A stretch of DNA of 64,000 bases from Amblyornis subalaris (taxonomy: Eukaryota; Chordata; Aves; Passeriformes; Ptilonorhynchidae): contig JACAXG010000008.1 in the NCBI GenBank assembly GCA_018881555.1, positions 12,243,316 to 12,307,315 of the forward strand. The letters run 5' to 3'. Shown here one piece after another: positions 1 to 13,000 of this stretch. A model generated the notes under the pieces. That model had not been told where the DNA came from, ran no database searches, and worked only from the letters and a program-made list of their open reading frames with translations. The position numbers and the translations under genes were made by a program. Each line of letters opens with the position of its first letter. The stretch's first letter is position 1.

Positions 1-812
1 TAGGTTTTTACTCATTACAACAGCCTACAGGTTTTCCCCTCACCCCTGCAGCAGCCAACATCACCCCATGTCCTACACTGGACGGTGCAAGCAGGGATCG
101 TGTGCCATCTGCCAGCTCTGGAAGTTCAGAGGGAACACAGGACGTGGCCAACGTGGAGTGGGAACAGCTTGCAGAGCACTTACAGAGCTGCGTCAGGCAG
201 CTTGTGGTTAAGGCAGTTTCACTGACTGGATCACACACCGCTTCATTTCACTTGCAGCTTTCCTCCCCAACCCCAACAAAACCAAAAACCCTTTGGCTGG
301 GACAAGCTGCAGGCTAGAAGCTTACAAAAAGCAAACATGACAGAGCATCCTGCACACCTCTTACCAACTACGAAGCCATTAGCAGTGAAGTCCAAAATTC
401 CACAAATGGAGAGTAGCTCAGGAGAGATGAGCAGAGATCTAAAAGCATAGGAGCACGTAAGGATGGAACAGAAAGCAAATTAGGTGTCAGTTAAGGAGGA
501 AAACAGTAAATATAGTCATTTGAGGAACAAGAGTGGAAAACAGCAAGACACTGCATAGCTGCATAAATCACTCAAAAAAATACAAAGGGCAGCTTAACAT
601 TTGTAAGTCTAGGCAGAAAGGAAACTAGCAACAAAAGCCATATTACTGTTAAAGAGCACCGGTTTACCCTGAGAACACCCAGCTCAACCGCTGAAATAGG
701 ACCAAGATGTGGAAAGGTACAGAGAATGTAAAAGGCAAGATTCAAGCATATTCTGTGATCACATCCAAGGAGAACAGCTATCTACATTTAGATGCATTTT
801 TAAAAAGCATAC
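1..812 (-). other. FLNB: FLNB intron 8 (5' part only)
   Basis: This is intronic sequence downstream of the exon 8 donor. Exon 9, which should start with an Ala-Cys-Asn-like stretch of repeat 3, is not present on either strand. The ATG-initiated frames here, such as 8-238 on the minus strand, show no filamin or other recognisable sequence. Confidence 0.85.
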
Positions 813-1010
813 CCTCTCCAACGAGAACAGTGCAAGGAGTTTTGGGAATTGCCTCCCCAGCAAAAGTCACTTTGACAATGTGAGGACCAGCTTGAACAGG
901 TTTATAGGTGCAACGGTAGACTTGATTGCCTTTGTCTTCCACTACAACTTCAGCAAGGTTTCTCCCCTGAGGATCCTCCACTTCCACGATCACATCACCC
1001 ACACCAGCAC
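813..1010 (-). CDS. FLNB: FLNB coding exon 8 (most of Ig repeat 2)
   Basis: This 198-nt exon encodes the end of Gly402, residues 403-467 and the first base of residue 468. It reads [17 protein letters not shown], then [20 protein letters not shown] and [19 protein letters not shown], closing with TPCTVLVGE. It carries most of filamin repeat 2. The closing motif is TPC where filamin repeats usually have SPF. The acceptor is TTTGCAG above 1010 and the donor is GTATGC at 812-807. The trailing G fits the expected Ala codon that starts exon 9 outside the window. Confidence 0.95.
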
Positions 1011-4000
1011 CTGCAAAGGAAACAAGCCCAGCTGAGCCTTGGCTTCCCCACAGCAACAGGCACCGGTGTTTCTTTCACACTACTGCCAGCTGTCTGGGCT
1101 CAGCCAGCCATCCTCTGCTGCCAGTTCTAGGCACAGCCTCTGTGTTCAGCTTTTGCTGACAGCAACCAAATATTTGAGCAGGGAGAGGGCAAGATAGGAT
1201 AGCGGCATGTCCATGAAGTCAAACTGGGAGGGCTCTGCTGCTCCAGCCACAGGGTTTCACAACATAGTACTGAATATACATACAGCCTGGTTACCCTGTG
1301 GCTACCACCCTGTAGCACCTCTATCACAGATCAGCCCACAGCTTTATCAGTTATTTCAATCTCTCAAGCTTTGAAGTGGTTTAGATTAAGAGACTGGACT
1401 ATGTGAATGCTAGTCTGACATGGATCCTTCTCTGCTGGACTATACATATTCACTTTTGTTCAGACACCTGCTCCTCTCACATTTTATTCAACTCATCATA
1501 CAACAAAAAGAGTTTTCCACATACTTTCAGAGGCCAGACATGTCTTTACATGATTCAGACCACTCCCTCTCTCAATTAGAGGCTGAACATAATATTTCCC
1601 CTCACTATAACCACATTTAATTTTATTCCTAAGCTCCCTCAGGCAGAAGGCAATTTAAAATATGCTACTCAGCATATTTTGGTGTTTAAATGCTACAGGT
1701 AACTGCCCTAAGTAGTTTCACATTGTTCTAAATGAATTAGCATTTGTAGCATCTTATTGACTCATTCCTCTAGGCTACAGCATTGGCCTAATAGCAGGTA
1801 ACAAATAACGTGATGGAGATGCCCTGATGAAGATAGTAGCCCTCTAATAATTACAAAAGAGGTTGAAACCAGTTCATCACCGAAGTAAGAACTCAAAGTA
1901 GCATTGCAGCAGGTTCTTTCTGTAGAGCTAAATACAGAACACACTATGTGTTTACAGTTTCCTCAGTTTATCCTTCACATTTATGTTCAACCTGTCACAT
2001 TCCTGTTTAAAATGAGTTCGGGAAAGAAATCAGCCAGGACCTTGACTGTTGCCATCCAGCAAATTCATGGCAAATTTCTGGGTAAGGCTTAGCACCCTCC
2101 TGTCCCAGCTCAGCTCTGCACTTCAAACATTTCATACACAGCTGAAGCTTTCAGAGCTGCCTGGCTGTTATTTCACCTCTGAACTCGATGGGGCTACAAA
2201 CCCTCATCCACTTTTCAGCTTTTTTATTTCTCTAAGGCCTTAGGTTCTCACATTTGAGGAAACTGCAGGATTTCCATCATCATTCATCCTGCTTACCTGC
2301 TGTGTAGAGGTCAAAGTAGGTAGGCTTATTGGCAATGTTCCCTGCTGCCTCCAGTCCCGGTCCCTTTGCTGTCACTTTGCTGGCATCTCCTTGGGCTTTG
2401 TCAACATTCACTTCAAATGGGCTCTTCGAGATGTGCTGCCCAGCAAACAGGACTGAAACCTAGAGACAGACAGCATCAGCTCAGACCCACCCGGCAGAGG
2501 CAGAGCTCAGATCACCACCATAAAAGAAAGCCAAGCACAGGGTCAAGCACCTGCATTTCTAACACAGAGTCTTTCCCTCAGAGGTGTAGGACCATCCATC
2601 CCCAGCCCTCATCCTGTTCATACAGCCTAACTGCTGGCCACATCCTTAAAGTGCTACTGATTACAGAGTCAGCCACACCATCATGGAAGCTTGAAATCAG
2701 GATGTGCCAATAAAAGGCACATCACCATCCAGCAATTAAATGGCAGCAGAAATTGCATTTTATCTTTTCAGGCTGGCTGTGGGGACCAGCTACCCAGTGA
2801 AGTGTCAAAGCAACAGGATTCACCCCTCATAAACCTGCTTCTGTGGGCATCCAGGCACAAAGTGTGGGAACCCTTCTCTGCAAAACCCTTACAGTGTACA
2901 ATATAGCATCAGCAAAGAAATATCTTATAGGAACAACCTGTTATTTTCATCTGTATCTCTGTGACAACCCACAAAATTGGCTTCATGAATTGCATGAAGT
3001 GGTCCCACATGAGAGGAGAGCCAGCTGTAGCACTTGATATCCAAACACAAATGCACTTTACCCCTTGAGAAGGGAGCAGCCCAAAAGCCAGATGAGAACT
3101 ATGGCCACATCAGTTTACCTTTTCTTTGGGATGCCCACGGTGGCTCTTACCCACCAGTGAACAGGCAGCCCTCAGAGACTCACAATAAAAACCAGCAAGC
3201 AGCATGTCTAGCAAAATATCGGTTATTGACACACAACCCACCTTGTGAGGTCCAGTAACTCTTGGAACATACTGCACTGAATAGGTCTTGTTTTTGTCAC
3301 TGGACGGTGTTATCTTTGCCTAGGAGAGAAAACACATTCACCATTAAGCCGTGCCCATGCATGCCAGCTGAACTCTTTTCTGATACTGCAAACCATTTCC
3401 AGAATCAGCAATGTTAGACACTTATTGCTGTGGAAGCAGGGATCCTTGTTATCCCCTCTTCTTACATGGAAAAACACCCCACTGATTTTGTCTTTACATT
3501 AGAGGAAGTAAGCCACCTTCTCCCCACCTCAGCCCTTTGCTGTTAATTGCTCTACTGAAGCAGGCCAAAAATGAGGAGACAGTAAGTCCAATGTACAGCT
3601 GTATTTTTCTGGAATGTTGTAACATGATCAAGTGGAACACTTGGATGAGAAGTTTCTATAAACATTAAAACCAGCATTTTAACTTAAAATGATTCATGGC
3701 ATCTAAATAGCTGCTTTAGCCATTCTTGCAGAATGAGTAAAGGCAGACAGTGATTTAGTGATGTATGTTATCTAAAAGCAGGTCAGAGTGTACTTGGCCA
3801 GTCAAGCTAAAGCTCTGCAACTACTGGACACTGGAGTTGCGTTGCTTAGTTGCAGATAGTGATTTTTTTTCCAAGGCAATTATGAAGAAAAGCTTGAGGC
3901 TGCTTGCACTTCTGATAAATGGTATTTTGCAATTTCTTTTTAGATTACTTATTTGTTAAGAACTCACTTGTGAAAGACGAAGGTTACTGCAAAAACTACA

Positions 4001-7000
4001 GCATTCAAACCAACTTTACCCTTCCATACAAGACACTTAACATACATACCTCCTCTCTGTTTCCTTCTGGATCTTCTATGAAGACCATCAGGTCACCCTG
4101 CCCAGCACTGATGGTGTCCACCGTGAAGATGGCAGGCTGCTTCACCATGTTTCCATGAGGCTCAATCCCTGTAAGACAGACACAGAACGGCACATTAGCT
4201 GCTGCCACAAAACCCAAAAGACAGTTTGGAGGCTACCCAAAGGCTATCCAACCCCTTCTCCCACGCAAGCCCCCAGCACCAGTTTCCCCAGACTCCTGCA
4301 TGACACCTCTTCACCTGCTGCCCAGAGCATCACACTCTTAATAAGGCCTTCTCTTACAATACAAGCATTTTTAAAAATTGGTTGAATCATCAGCACTCAA
4401 TTCATCTCACAATCTCTGACCAAGTGAGGAACCTGGTTGGCATCTGGATTTGGGTGAAAGCAAGTTACTCTGACAGGTACTGAGGGTCACCCCCACTGCT
4501 GGCAAGTGCGGGGCCGGTGCTGACAGCAAGTGGGGTATCTGCATTAGCTGCTCTGTGGCAGCTGCTCTGCTTCACACAGCTAAATGTCTGCGTGCTGCAC
4601 CACAGGATGAGCGACTAGACAGGCAGGAGAAATTTTGGGAAGCCTTTTAGTGAAGGCATTACCCTAGAGCCAAGGGTAAAAGACTTACTTTAGGCAAGAC
4701 AATTTTTACCTATACTGTTCCATGTTACTCCATTTTCAGAACCCAGCAGTACAGACACAGCTCAGATTTACTGTTCTTTGAAATCTGCTCAGACTACCTT
4801 GCCAGAGTGAACAATGTACAAATGGCATGCAGGAACCTCTTTAAACCATAAAAATTTTGCAACTTGGTGTGGTTTCCACTTAACTTTTAATCAGTTTCCT
4901 TATTCCTCAGCACAGGGCCTGCTACAGCATGCACTTACCAGCAGGATTTCATCATCCCCCTGTACGTAGTCCCAGGTCATGACATCTGTCATGGTGGTGT
5001 CAGACTAAGTGGGTGGAAGAACTTCCCAAAGTTGCTGATTCCAGACTAGCCCAAACACATATACCCTTCCGTCCAAGGCAATTACTCCTTGGCTGATTCA
5101 TAAAACCATGGGCACTACTGCTCCATAGCACAATTAGTGGAAAGTGCAATGTCTGATAGATTATAAAGGAAGTGGTTGTGAACAACAGAATTCCTGAACT
5201 TGTTTATCTTCAGAAAACAGTGACTTGAGAGCAATGCAAGGAAGATCATGTTTTTGCTAGGAAACCTGAGCATTCCGATAAGGTGTTAACAATTGACATA
5301 TTAATTCTTTCAAACTAAGCCCTAGATTATAATTAGCTGAAACTGCTATGAATTTGCTCTGCATCCCTTTGGTCCGCCCGACAAGCATTAGGATATGGTA
5401 TTCAAGTTAAGTATCCTGCCTTCTCTGAGCACAAGGAGGACTGATTATCCTCTGAAGACAGTTTCAGCCGGGACAGCATTAGTTACACCACTTTTTCAGG
5501 TATATTTCATCTTCTAGATTTTACTGTCTTATCAGAAGTATGCTTTGGATGGTTAAACGAGAACTCCTTGTGCACCAGTGACGACCTGCACAACCCTGTA
5601 TGTCCTCTCTGCAGGCTCACTTCACACCAGCTCTACACATGGCTGTCCTCGGCACCGCCATGGTGTCCAGAGTGTGTGCTACAGCTAAGAGTTGTGTTGG
5701 GGGGTTATGAGCAGCTTACATGGAAAAATGGTGATAAAAAGAGGTAAGACTGACTCACTTCACACTTGACAGTCACCTTTTTCTGAAAGCACGAAGACCT
5801 GTTTCTCATCTGTCCAAAAGACCCTACTCAGCTGGGGAGTGAGCCCCTTGCTGCTGGAGTCACCTTCCAGTTCTGACATATCTTAGCAGTCAGAATTATC
5901 AATTATTATATTTAGTGACCCTGTTTCGGCAATTAACTTTGGGAAAACATCAATCTTTCAAGAAGAGCCACTCACCCTAAAGTAATTTCCATTACAATGG
6001 CTCCAGAGCACCACACACATGAAAGCAGACAACAAAGCAATTCCAGTTATTGAAAGAATAAAAACATGACTAAAGCCAGACTTGACAGATTGGGGCAGGA
6101 TGATCAGTCATTTACACATTTGGGGCCTGAAAAATGTGGCTGTGTTTTGTGGTTTGCTGTGGAAAGCACCAACAAAGGACATAAACCTCAAGCTGGAGAA
6201 GTGCTAAACCCACTTTGATTGAAGCAACTGCTCGTAAGTGCACAAATAATGCCCATCTCCATTCATTCCACTAGTTAAGGTTCAATGGAAAATCAAGTTA
6301 AAAAAAAAAAGCCAGTAAGAAAACCAGAACAAAATAAGGGAAGTTTTGTTTCTTTCCATTTCACTCTTGTACACCCAGTTCTGAAACCCACCCATTCTAA
6401 AAATCTTGAAGGACCAACCAGGACCAAAGATGTAAAAAAAAAGTTAACCTGGAATGGAGAGCCAAATGTAATGCTGAAGAGATGTCTTCCAACATACCAA
6501 GCAAATTACAGGTAAAAACCTGTTACTTTAGTTGTAATTGTATGCCAATCTAGAGTAGAACCTCATCAGAAGTTATATGAAATTATCCATTCAAAAGGTG
6601 AGTTAAAAATCAGAATGCCTACGTAGGTCTACAGTTGCATAAATATCTATGGACAAGTCCTTCCAGTCAACAAATACAGCCTTTCCAACAAAGGCTTAGC
6701 ACTATTTAATGTCTCAAGGGTTACTAGCCCACCTTTGTGCACATGCAAAGTATTCACACTACCAGTCAATTCAAGTTATTTAGAATTAGCCCACCCTAAC
6801 TCACACCTGTCATCAAGCCTGAGAAATGGGAGACTGCCTCTACAGAGAGCCCACTCAGAGAGACACAGAGGAGATTAGGTTTTTCCTCTTTAAAGGAGTG
6901 CTTTATCACAAAAATCTTTCACTGCTAGATCATCAGCCATCAGTAGCAATACTGCTGCTTTGAATTCCACACCAAGGCTGTTTTAGCCCCATATCATTCT

Positions 7001-10000
7001 ATTTCTTCCAGCTGTGGATGGGAGGCTGGCAGCCTGCAGAACAGGTTCAGACTGGGGAATTTGCATGTTAGAACTAGGAGTGTCTTTTGGCCTATATCCA
7101 TGTATTTCTGAAACCAGGCACCACACCAAGAATATATAAGTGAAACTTTGAAGTCATTTAGTTACAGTAGGTCTGAAGTTCAACATAAGCAGAAAACCCC
7201 ACCCAGCTTTTTGAAGAGTTACATGCTCCATGCAGCTTCAGCTCACCAAGTCCTTACCTCTGCCATAAGCCCTTGCTTTCTTTGGATTCAGTTTGGGCTT
7301 TAAAGGAGCTCCTGGTTTCAGCTTGGCTTTGGGGAACTGGGACAGGTAAGTCATTACAGAGTGCTCATCCACATCAGGGTGGATAATTTCTTCTGGGGTA
7401 ATAACCTGAAAGACAGTGCAATTAAGTATATTGTACCGGTGCTTGGTTACCGCATGTCAACACAGAAACAGAGCTATGACATAGACTTAGATTTCAAAAC
7501 TCCCACATGCTAATGAGATTTCTTACATTTATTTTCCCTTTGATACACACAACATCATTATGTCAGGCAAGAAAATCAAGAAGTTCATTATGGTCCCAGT
7601 GTGGTTTGGGGGCTTTTTGTGCCTCGATTATTAGCAGTTCTCAGGACACTGCAACAAGCTTAATGGTATCAAGGCAAGACAATAGTAGTTATGTTCCCCT
7701 TGAAAACATAATGATGGGGATAATTGATACTGAAAAAATTACTAACTCATAATCCTATATGCTAGAGCTCTGAACCACAATGCTTGCAAAGTAAAACTTG
7801 TGACCAGTCTCTTCTGCTTCCAGAATACAAGCTTCAGGAATTCTGTCCAATTTTATCAGCATGAAAGTAATCTAGTTTGTAAATGCATTGCTCTCTGAAC
7901 GTTATCATTGCAGATGATTTCCTAAGCCACTAAGGTTTTTCTTCTGTGGAATTCAATGCAGCAAAACAAACTCACTCCCTGGACTAACAGAGCAGGCATC
8001 ACCACACAGGCCCTCTCCTCCTCGCCTACATGCTGCAACAGCAGCTGTCTTCAGCAGAGACACCTACACAAAATCTTACAACCAGAGCTCAGAAATGTAA
8101 TAAGTGCATTTCATTACAGTGTAACCTTTCTCAGGCAACTCTACATGAGTTAACTGTAACTTTTTGAAGCGTCCAAGCAGCTTCACCTGTTTTCCTCAAT
8201 TTAGACTCCAGCTAGTCACAAGGCCAAAGCTTGCCACTGTGCTGTGGGGACAGGCAGCCCGTGTCTTGGTGGCCTTACCTGCGGCACACCCAGCCAGTCG
8301 TCCGCCTGCTGCATGGCTTCCCGAGCATTGTCCACAGGCTTCTTCGGGTCCCAGGTCTCCCAGTCAGGGCATAAACCTGCAAGCACATTTCAGTTGTTAT
8401 GTGTTATCTGCAAAGGAGCTTCCCTAGCTGAAGAAACCAAGTACAAACTCCACAGCCCTTTGTGTTGCACTGCTTCCCAGAAAGACATCCAGAGCTTTGC
8501 AGAAATAACCAAAATGACAAGCACATGCTGCTCACTGAAACACCTCTGAGACAACAACCAGTATAGAGTCAGAATGGTTTAGATTGGAAGGAATCTTTAA
8601 AGGTCATCTAGACCAACACCACCTGCAATGAGCAGTGACATCTTCAACATAGTCCTGTCCAACCTAACCTTGAATGTTTCCAGGGATGGGACATCTACTA
8701 CCTCTCTGGGTAACTTGTGCAAGACACCACTCTAAATTTAGCACAAATACATTTACCATCCTTCATGTTTCACTGGCTCTCCTACAGCAAATTTGGTAAA
8801 GAAAATTTCAATCACTTGCCACAGCAGCCCAGATGGCATTAGATGAGCACCAGCAATCACACTAGCAAGGCTGTTTTACAAGAAGGTGAGGAAATTGTGC
8901 CTTTTTCCACACTTCATCAAATTATTTATTTGCCTTAAGCAGCTCAGTCTCAGATTGCNAAACACTGAAGTTTCAGGTAGTGTGCCGCCTCTGGCTGCTC
9001 TGTGCTCCCTCTGTAATCCTATTTCAGGAGAACACATGAAGCCTCCCGCTGCACCCTGAAGTTGAAAGGTTGTTGGCTCTTGCCGTGGGAACAAACCTTT
9101 CTTCCATTTAGGAGCCAGCAGTTTGTGCCTTTGTCCCCTGCACCCAATACAAAGCTTAGATGTGGTGCCTCCCGTAATGCAATCACACACTCTGCTTCAG
9201 GCCAGAATTTCTCTTGGCCAAGTCATTTACAACTTGCTGCTTCCTGCAGCTGGTCTCTTTGGACTCTTGGTTTTCTTGAAAGCCTCATTCCCGTCTCCAG
9301 CTCAGCAGTGAAAGGCTCCTCCCATAGGAAGAGCAGCCACAAGGACAACAAGCAAGGAAAACACTGACCATCAGAAGAAATTACTTACCTGGAGCACAGC
9401 TGTCAACAAGAGCACCCAGTGCTTTGCCATCCTGCCAGTTTTGATTGAAGTTTGTGATTGGCAAGTAAGGAATTTTGTTCTGGATCCAGCCCAGCAGCCT
9501 CTGCTTAGGGGTCTGCTTCTTTGCATCATCATCACCTTCATCCTCCCACACTGGCATAGAAATGGAGTAGTGGAGGATAAGGGTCCATATCAGGCCAAGG
9601 ATCAACTTCAAGTTTCCATCAACTATGGCTTTGCTATCTGGAAGACAAAAGACATACAACTGATTACTTGCCACCCTAAAGGAAAGAGGTGTGTTTTGGA
9701 AACAATGTGCCTGCACTCATGCCCAGGTAATCAAGAACAAGAGAACTGACCCAGTCCACTGCAGATGCTTGTTCAGATAGAGACACCATTCTTCATATCC
9801 TGCATTAGACAGGAGGAAAGAGAAGAGTCAAAGGACTCAAATGCTCTTCAGTTGTCTTGAGAGATAAGAGCTCTCCAAGGATAGTGTGACTTTGGCTTTA
9901 CAATCTTAGCTTAGCAGAATTGGCAGTTTAAGATCTCTGGTATTTTGGATTTGGATGATAAGTATCACCTGGTATTTTGTAATGGCATTTGTATCTTATG

Positions 10001-13000
10001 AAAAAGGCCAAACAGCATGCGATGGAGTTCACAAAAACAGCATCCCAACAGGCATGAAACACCCTCAGGCATAGCTGAAAGCACCATTTAGGAAAGAGCA
10101 TTNATATACAGAAACATGTCTCCCCGCAAACATCAATAATTTGCATTAAAAATGGTAGGGGGAAAAAAAAGTGCTGCTATATAGTGAAGACAAGCAAACA
10201 GAGTTTGGAATTAGAACAAAGACTGGATATATCAAGACCTGTGTACAATCAGCAAAGCAGGCAGTGGAGGTCCACGGAGGATCCTTTGCACCATGACACA
10301 AGAAGTCATCCCCTCACACTACAAATTCAGAGCTACAGAAAAGAAGAGCTAGCTTTGGCTTTTCCATGTCACACTCCAGCTTAACAAACATTTATCACCA
10401 GAGCGGCCATACTGCTGCTCTGCTTTAAGACACACCATGGAGCCAACTTTAAGGCTGCTGGATATCAAGATCAGATTTTCTTAAGCAGCTGTCTGCACGG
10501 GCAGAGTGCTTTACTGCATCAGTTTGGCCTTGTGAAGTGACCTCTATAGCTTTGCAAATTCTCATGTAAATTACTTTAGCTTTAATGAGTCACACATCGG
10601 ATGCCCTCCCTCCCTTTGAGGCTCTAGTTGTTACTCAGGTTGTATTACACTGCTAACAGCTCCAGTTTTTTCAAGCTCACTCAAACCAGAGCTCTTCTGC
10701 AATATTTTAGGATGCCCTCAGCCTGACAGTTCTTCTCATTTGTGGCAGCATATTACAGCACAACATTTTTCTGTTCTTTCCTCCATTTCAGTGAAAACTG
10801 TTACAGAAATCCCTTTTCAGTCAACAGAAGTTACAAGTGACCTAGAAGCCTTTGTCTACTCTCCAGCTCCTGCAGCAGATGCTGGAATAAAGGCAGCTAC
10901 AGCTGTATAAACTCCCTTTCATGCCACCAAAATAATTGTACAAAGACCTTACAGAGTTCTAGCTAGAAAAGTAAAAGTGGTCAGAAGCTGGATTGCATTC
11001 TCCAGTTCAAATTCAGAGTGTTGACAGGCAGAGTCCTTCAAAATGAGCCTCCCTGTGCCCATCATCCCCTGGGCATGCCTTACCTGCTCCTCTTCAGCTA
11101 CAGAGACCACAGCAGCAACCCAGCACCATCTTATCAATACAAAAAGATCTAGTGACTTTCAAAACAAGTGATTATACAGAATAGTGACCAAGAACAGTAA
11201 TTACCAGGGTGTTCCCTTTAACCCAATGCTCAGGCAAAGCAGTTAATATTTACAAGGTTTCACAATAGGGCAGTATGTTCTAAACAGATAATACTGTAAC
11301 TTCAGACCTTGAATGGCATTTGGACTTTCTGGATAGTTAGTGTCTGGTTTCTACTCAGATTTTATTTGTATGGGATTTTTTAACACCAGTTTTGACTAAT
11401 GTGACAGGATTACGATAAGTGTCTGCCACTTGGCTGCTCAGTGCTGATTGCACATCCAGTCTAAGATACACAATAGATAGCTATGAGATGATTAAACACC
11501 ACTGGGTTTTAATTACAGGTTTCAACGTAAAAGTCTACATCACGTAAGCAGCGTGTCTCCTAGCAACAACTAAACAGGCCCTACTGTTACCCATTTCTGT
11601 CCTCTTTCCAGCTGAGCTGCAAACTGGTCAGCGGTGGGAAGATGCCCCCTTACACCAGACTGTCAATGCAAGCCCTCACTGCCTGCCTGCCCCCTGTGCC
11701 CACAGCCCCTCCATCCTACCCCAGAGCACAACCACCAGGTCGCTCTGTGGTGCTGGAGCACACCAACGGCCATCCCATCTCTGCTCCAGAAACACCTCCA
11801 AGCTTCAGTCTCAGATTTATATCAACGTTGGCACTTTTATTAGAGGGACACAGCAATGATTTAGTATGCTACAAGAAAGCTCATTTCAGAAAGCTATCCA
11901 GCATTTCCAGGGAGGAATGCCAGCAGGACAGAACCACCTTGAGTACAATGCTAAACACACATTACTCGAAGAAAGGCTCATTTTATATTTATAGCACATA
12001 AATAACGTCTGTATGTGGCTGCACTGTGGTTACTGCAGCAACCAGCTGTGCCTTCAGAGCTTCCCCCAGCACCCCATTGCCCTCTCTAAAGGCACGGCTG
12101 GCCTGTGGTCCTTGACCTGGGCAAAAGCAGCTTGTACACAAGATGGCTTCACATCGAGAGCAAGAATATCCCATCTCATCAGCCTCATCCGGAGATACTG
12201 GGCACAAGGCTGCTGCCCTGATCACAGGAAAAGGTCACCACAGGAACAGGACAGCTCTTCCTCTCCGGGGTTGGTGCCCTTGCCACGACTGCACTTTGTT
12301 AGCAAGTTAGCAAGCTCTCACAGCCTCCCAGCTTCCTGACAGGCATAGGGATCTCATGATGTAATTTTTTCCAAGCCAAGGAGGAGGGCTTGTCTGCTTT
12401 CATTTGGGGTGGGGAGGAGGGAGGGAGAACTCCTGGGCAGGACAGGAGACCTTATCAGCACCCAGCAGAGCTGCCTGCGTGCCCTTTCCACAGGCAGCCC
12501 ACTCCCAGCTACAGGGGATCCCCCCAGCAGCTCAACACTGGCTCACAAATCTCAATCACTATATAAAAGGACCTTCCACATTCAAGAGAAGACCAAAGTC
12601 CAGCTCAAAGCAGGTTCAGCTTCAATGCACTGCTGTAAAGCTCAGCTCCACTTGAGCATTCAGCTTTTCCAGAATAGTCTCTGTTTTAGTGCTGCCTTTT
12701 TAATTAACTGACTAAAAATATCCAGTGCTTCTCCTCAAGGTCTCTCAGGCTTTAAGATGGAAGTGGCACCCTGGAAGACACACATCCGTTCACAGGTCCT
12801 GTACAGGGAGCACAGAGCTGGCCCTGTGAACACTTAATACAACCAAATTCACAGGCATCCCCCACCAGCTCTGAGTGCACACTGTCAGTGTAATATTGCC
12901 AAGGTGTTGGGATAGTGGAAAAATAATATATTCCAATGACACTTAAGCACCAACAATCACTACTGCAGGCACTGCTGCGTACCCCAGCTCAGCTGGATTT

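Noticed and set aside
1..812. Possible FLNB exon 9
   Set aside because: No filamin repeat 3 peptide is visible in any minus-strand frame, so exon 9 must lie outside the window.
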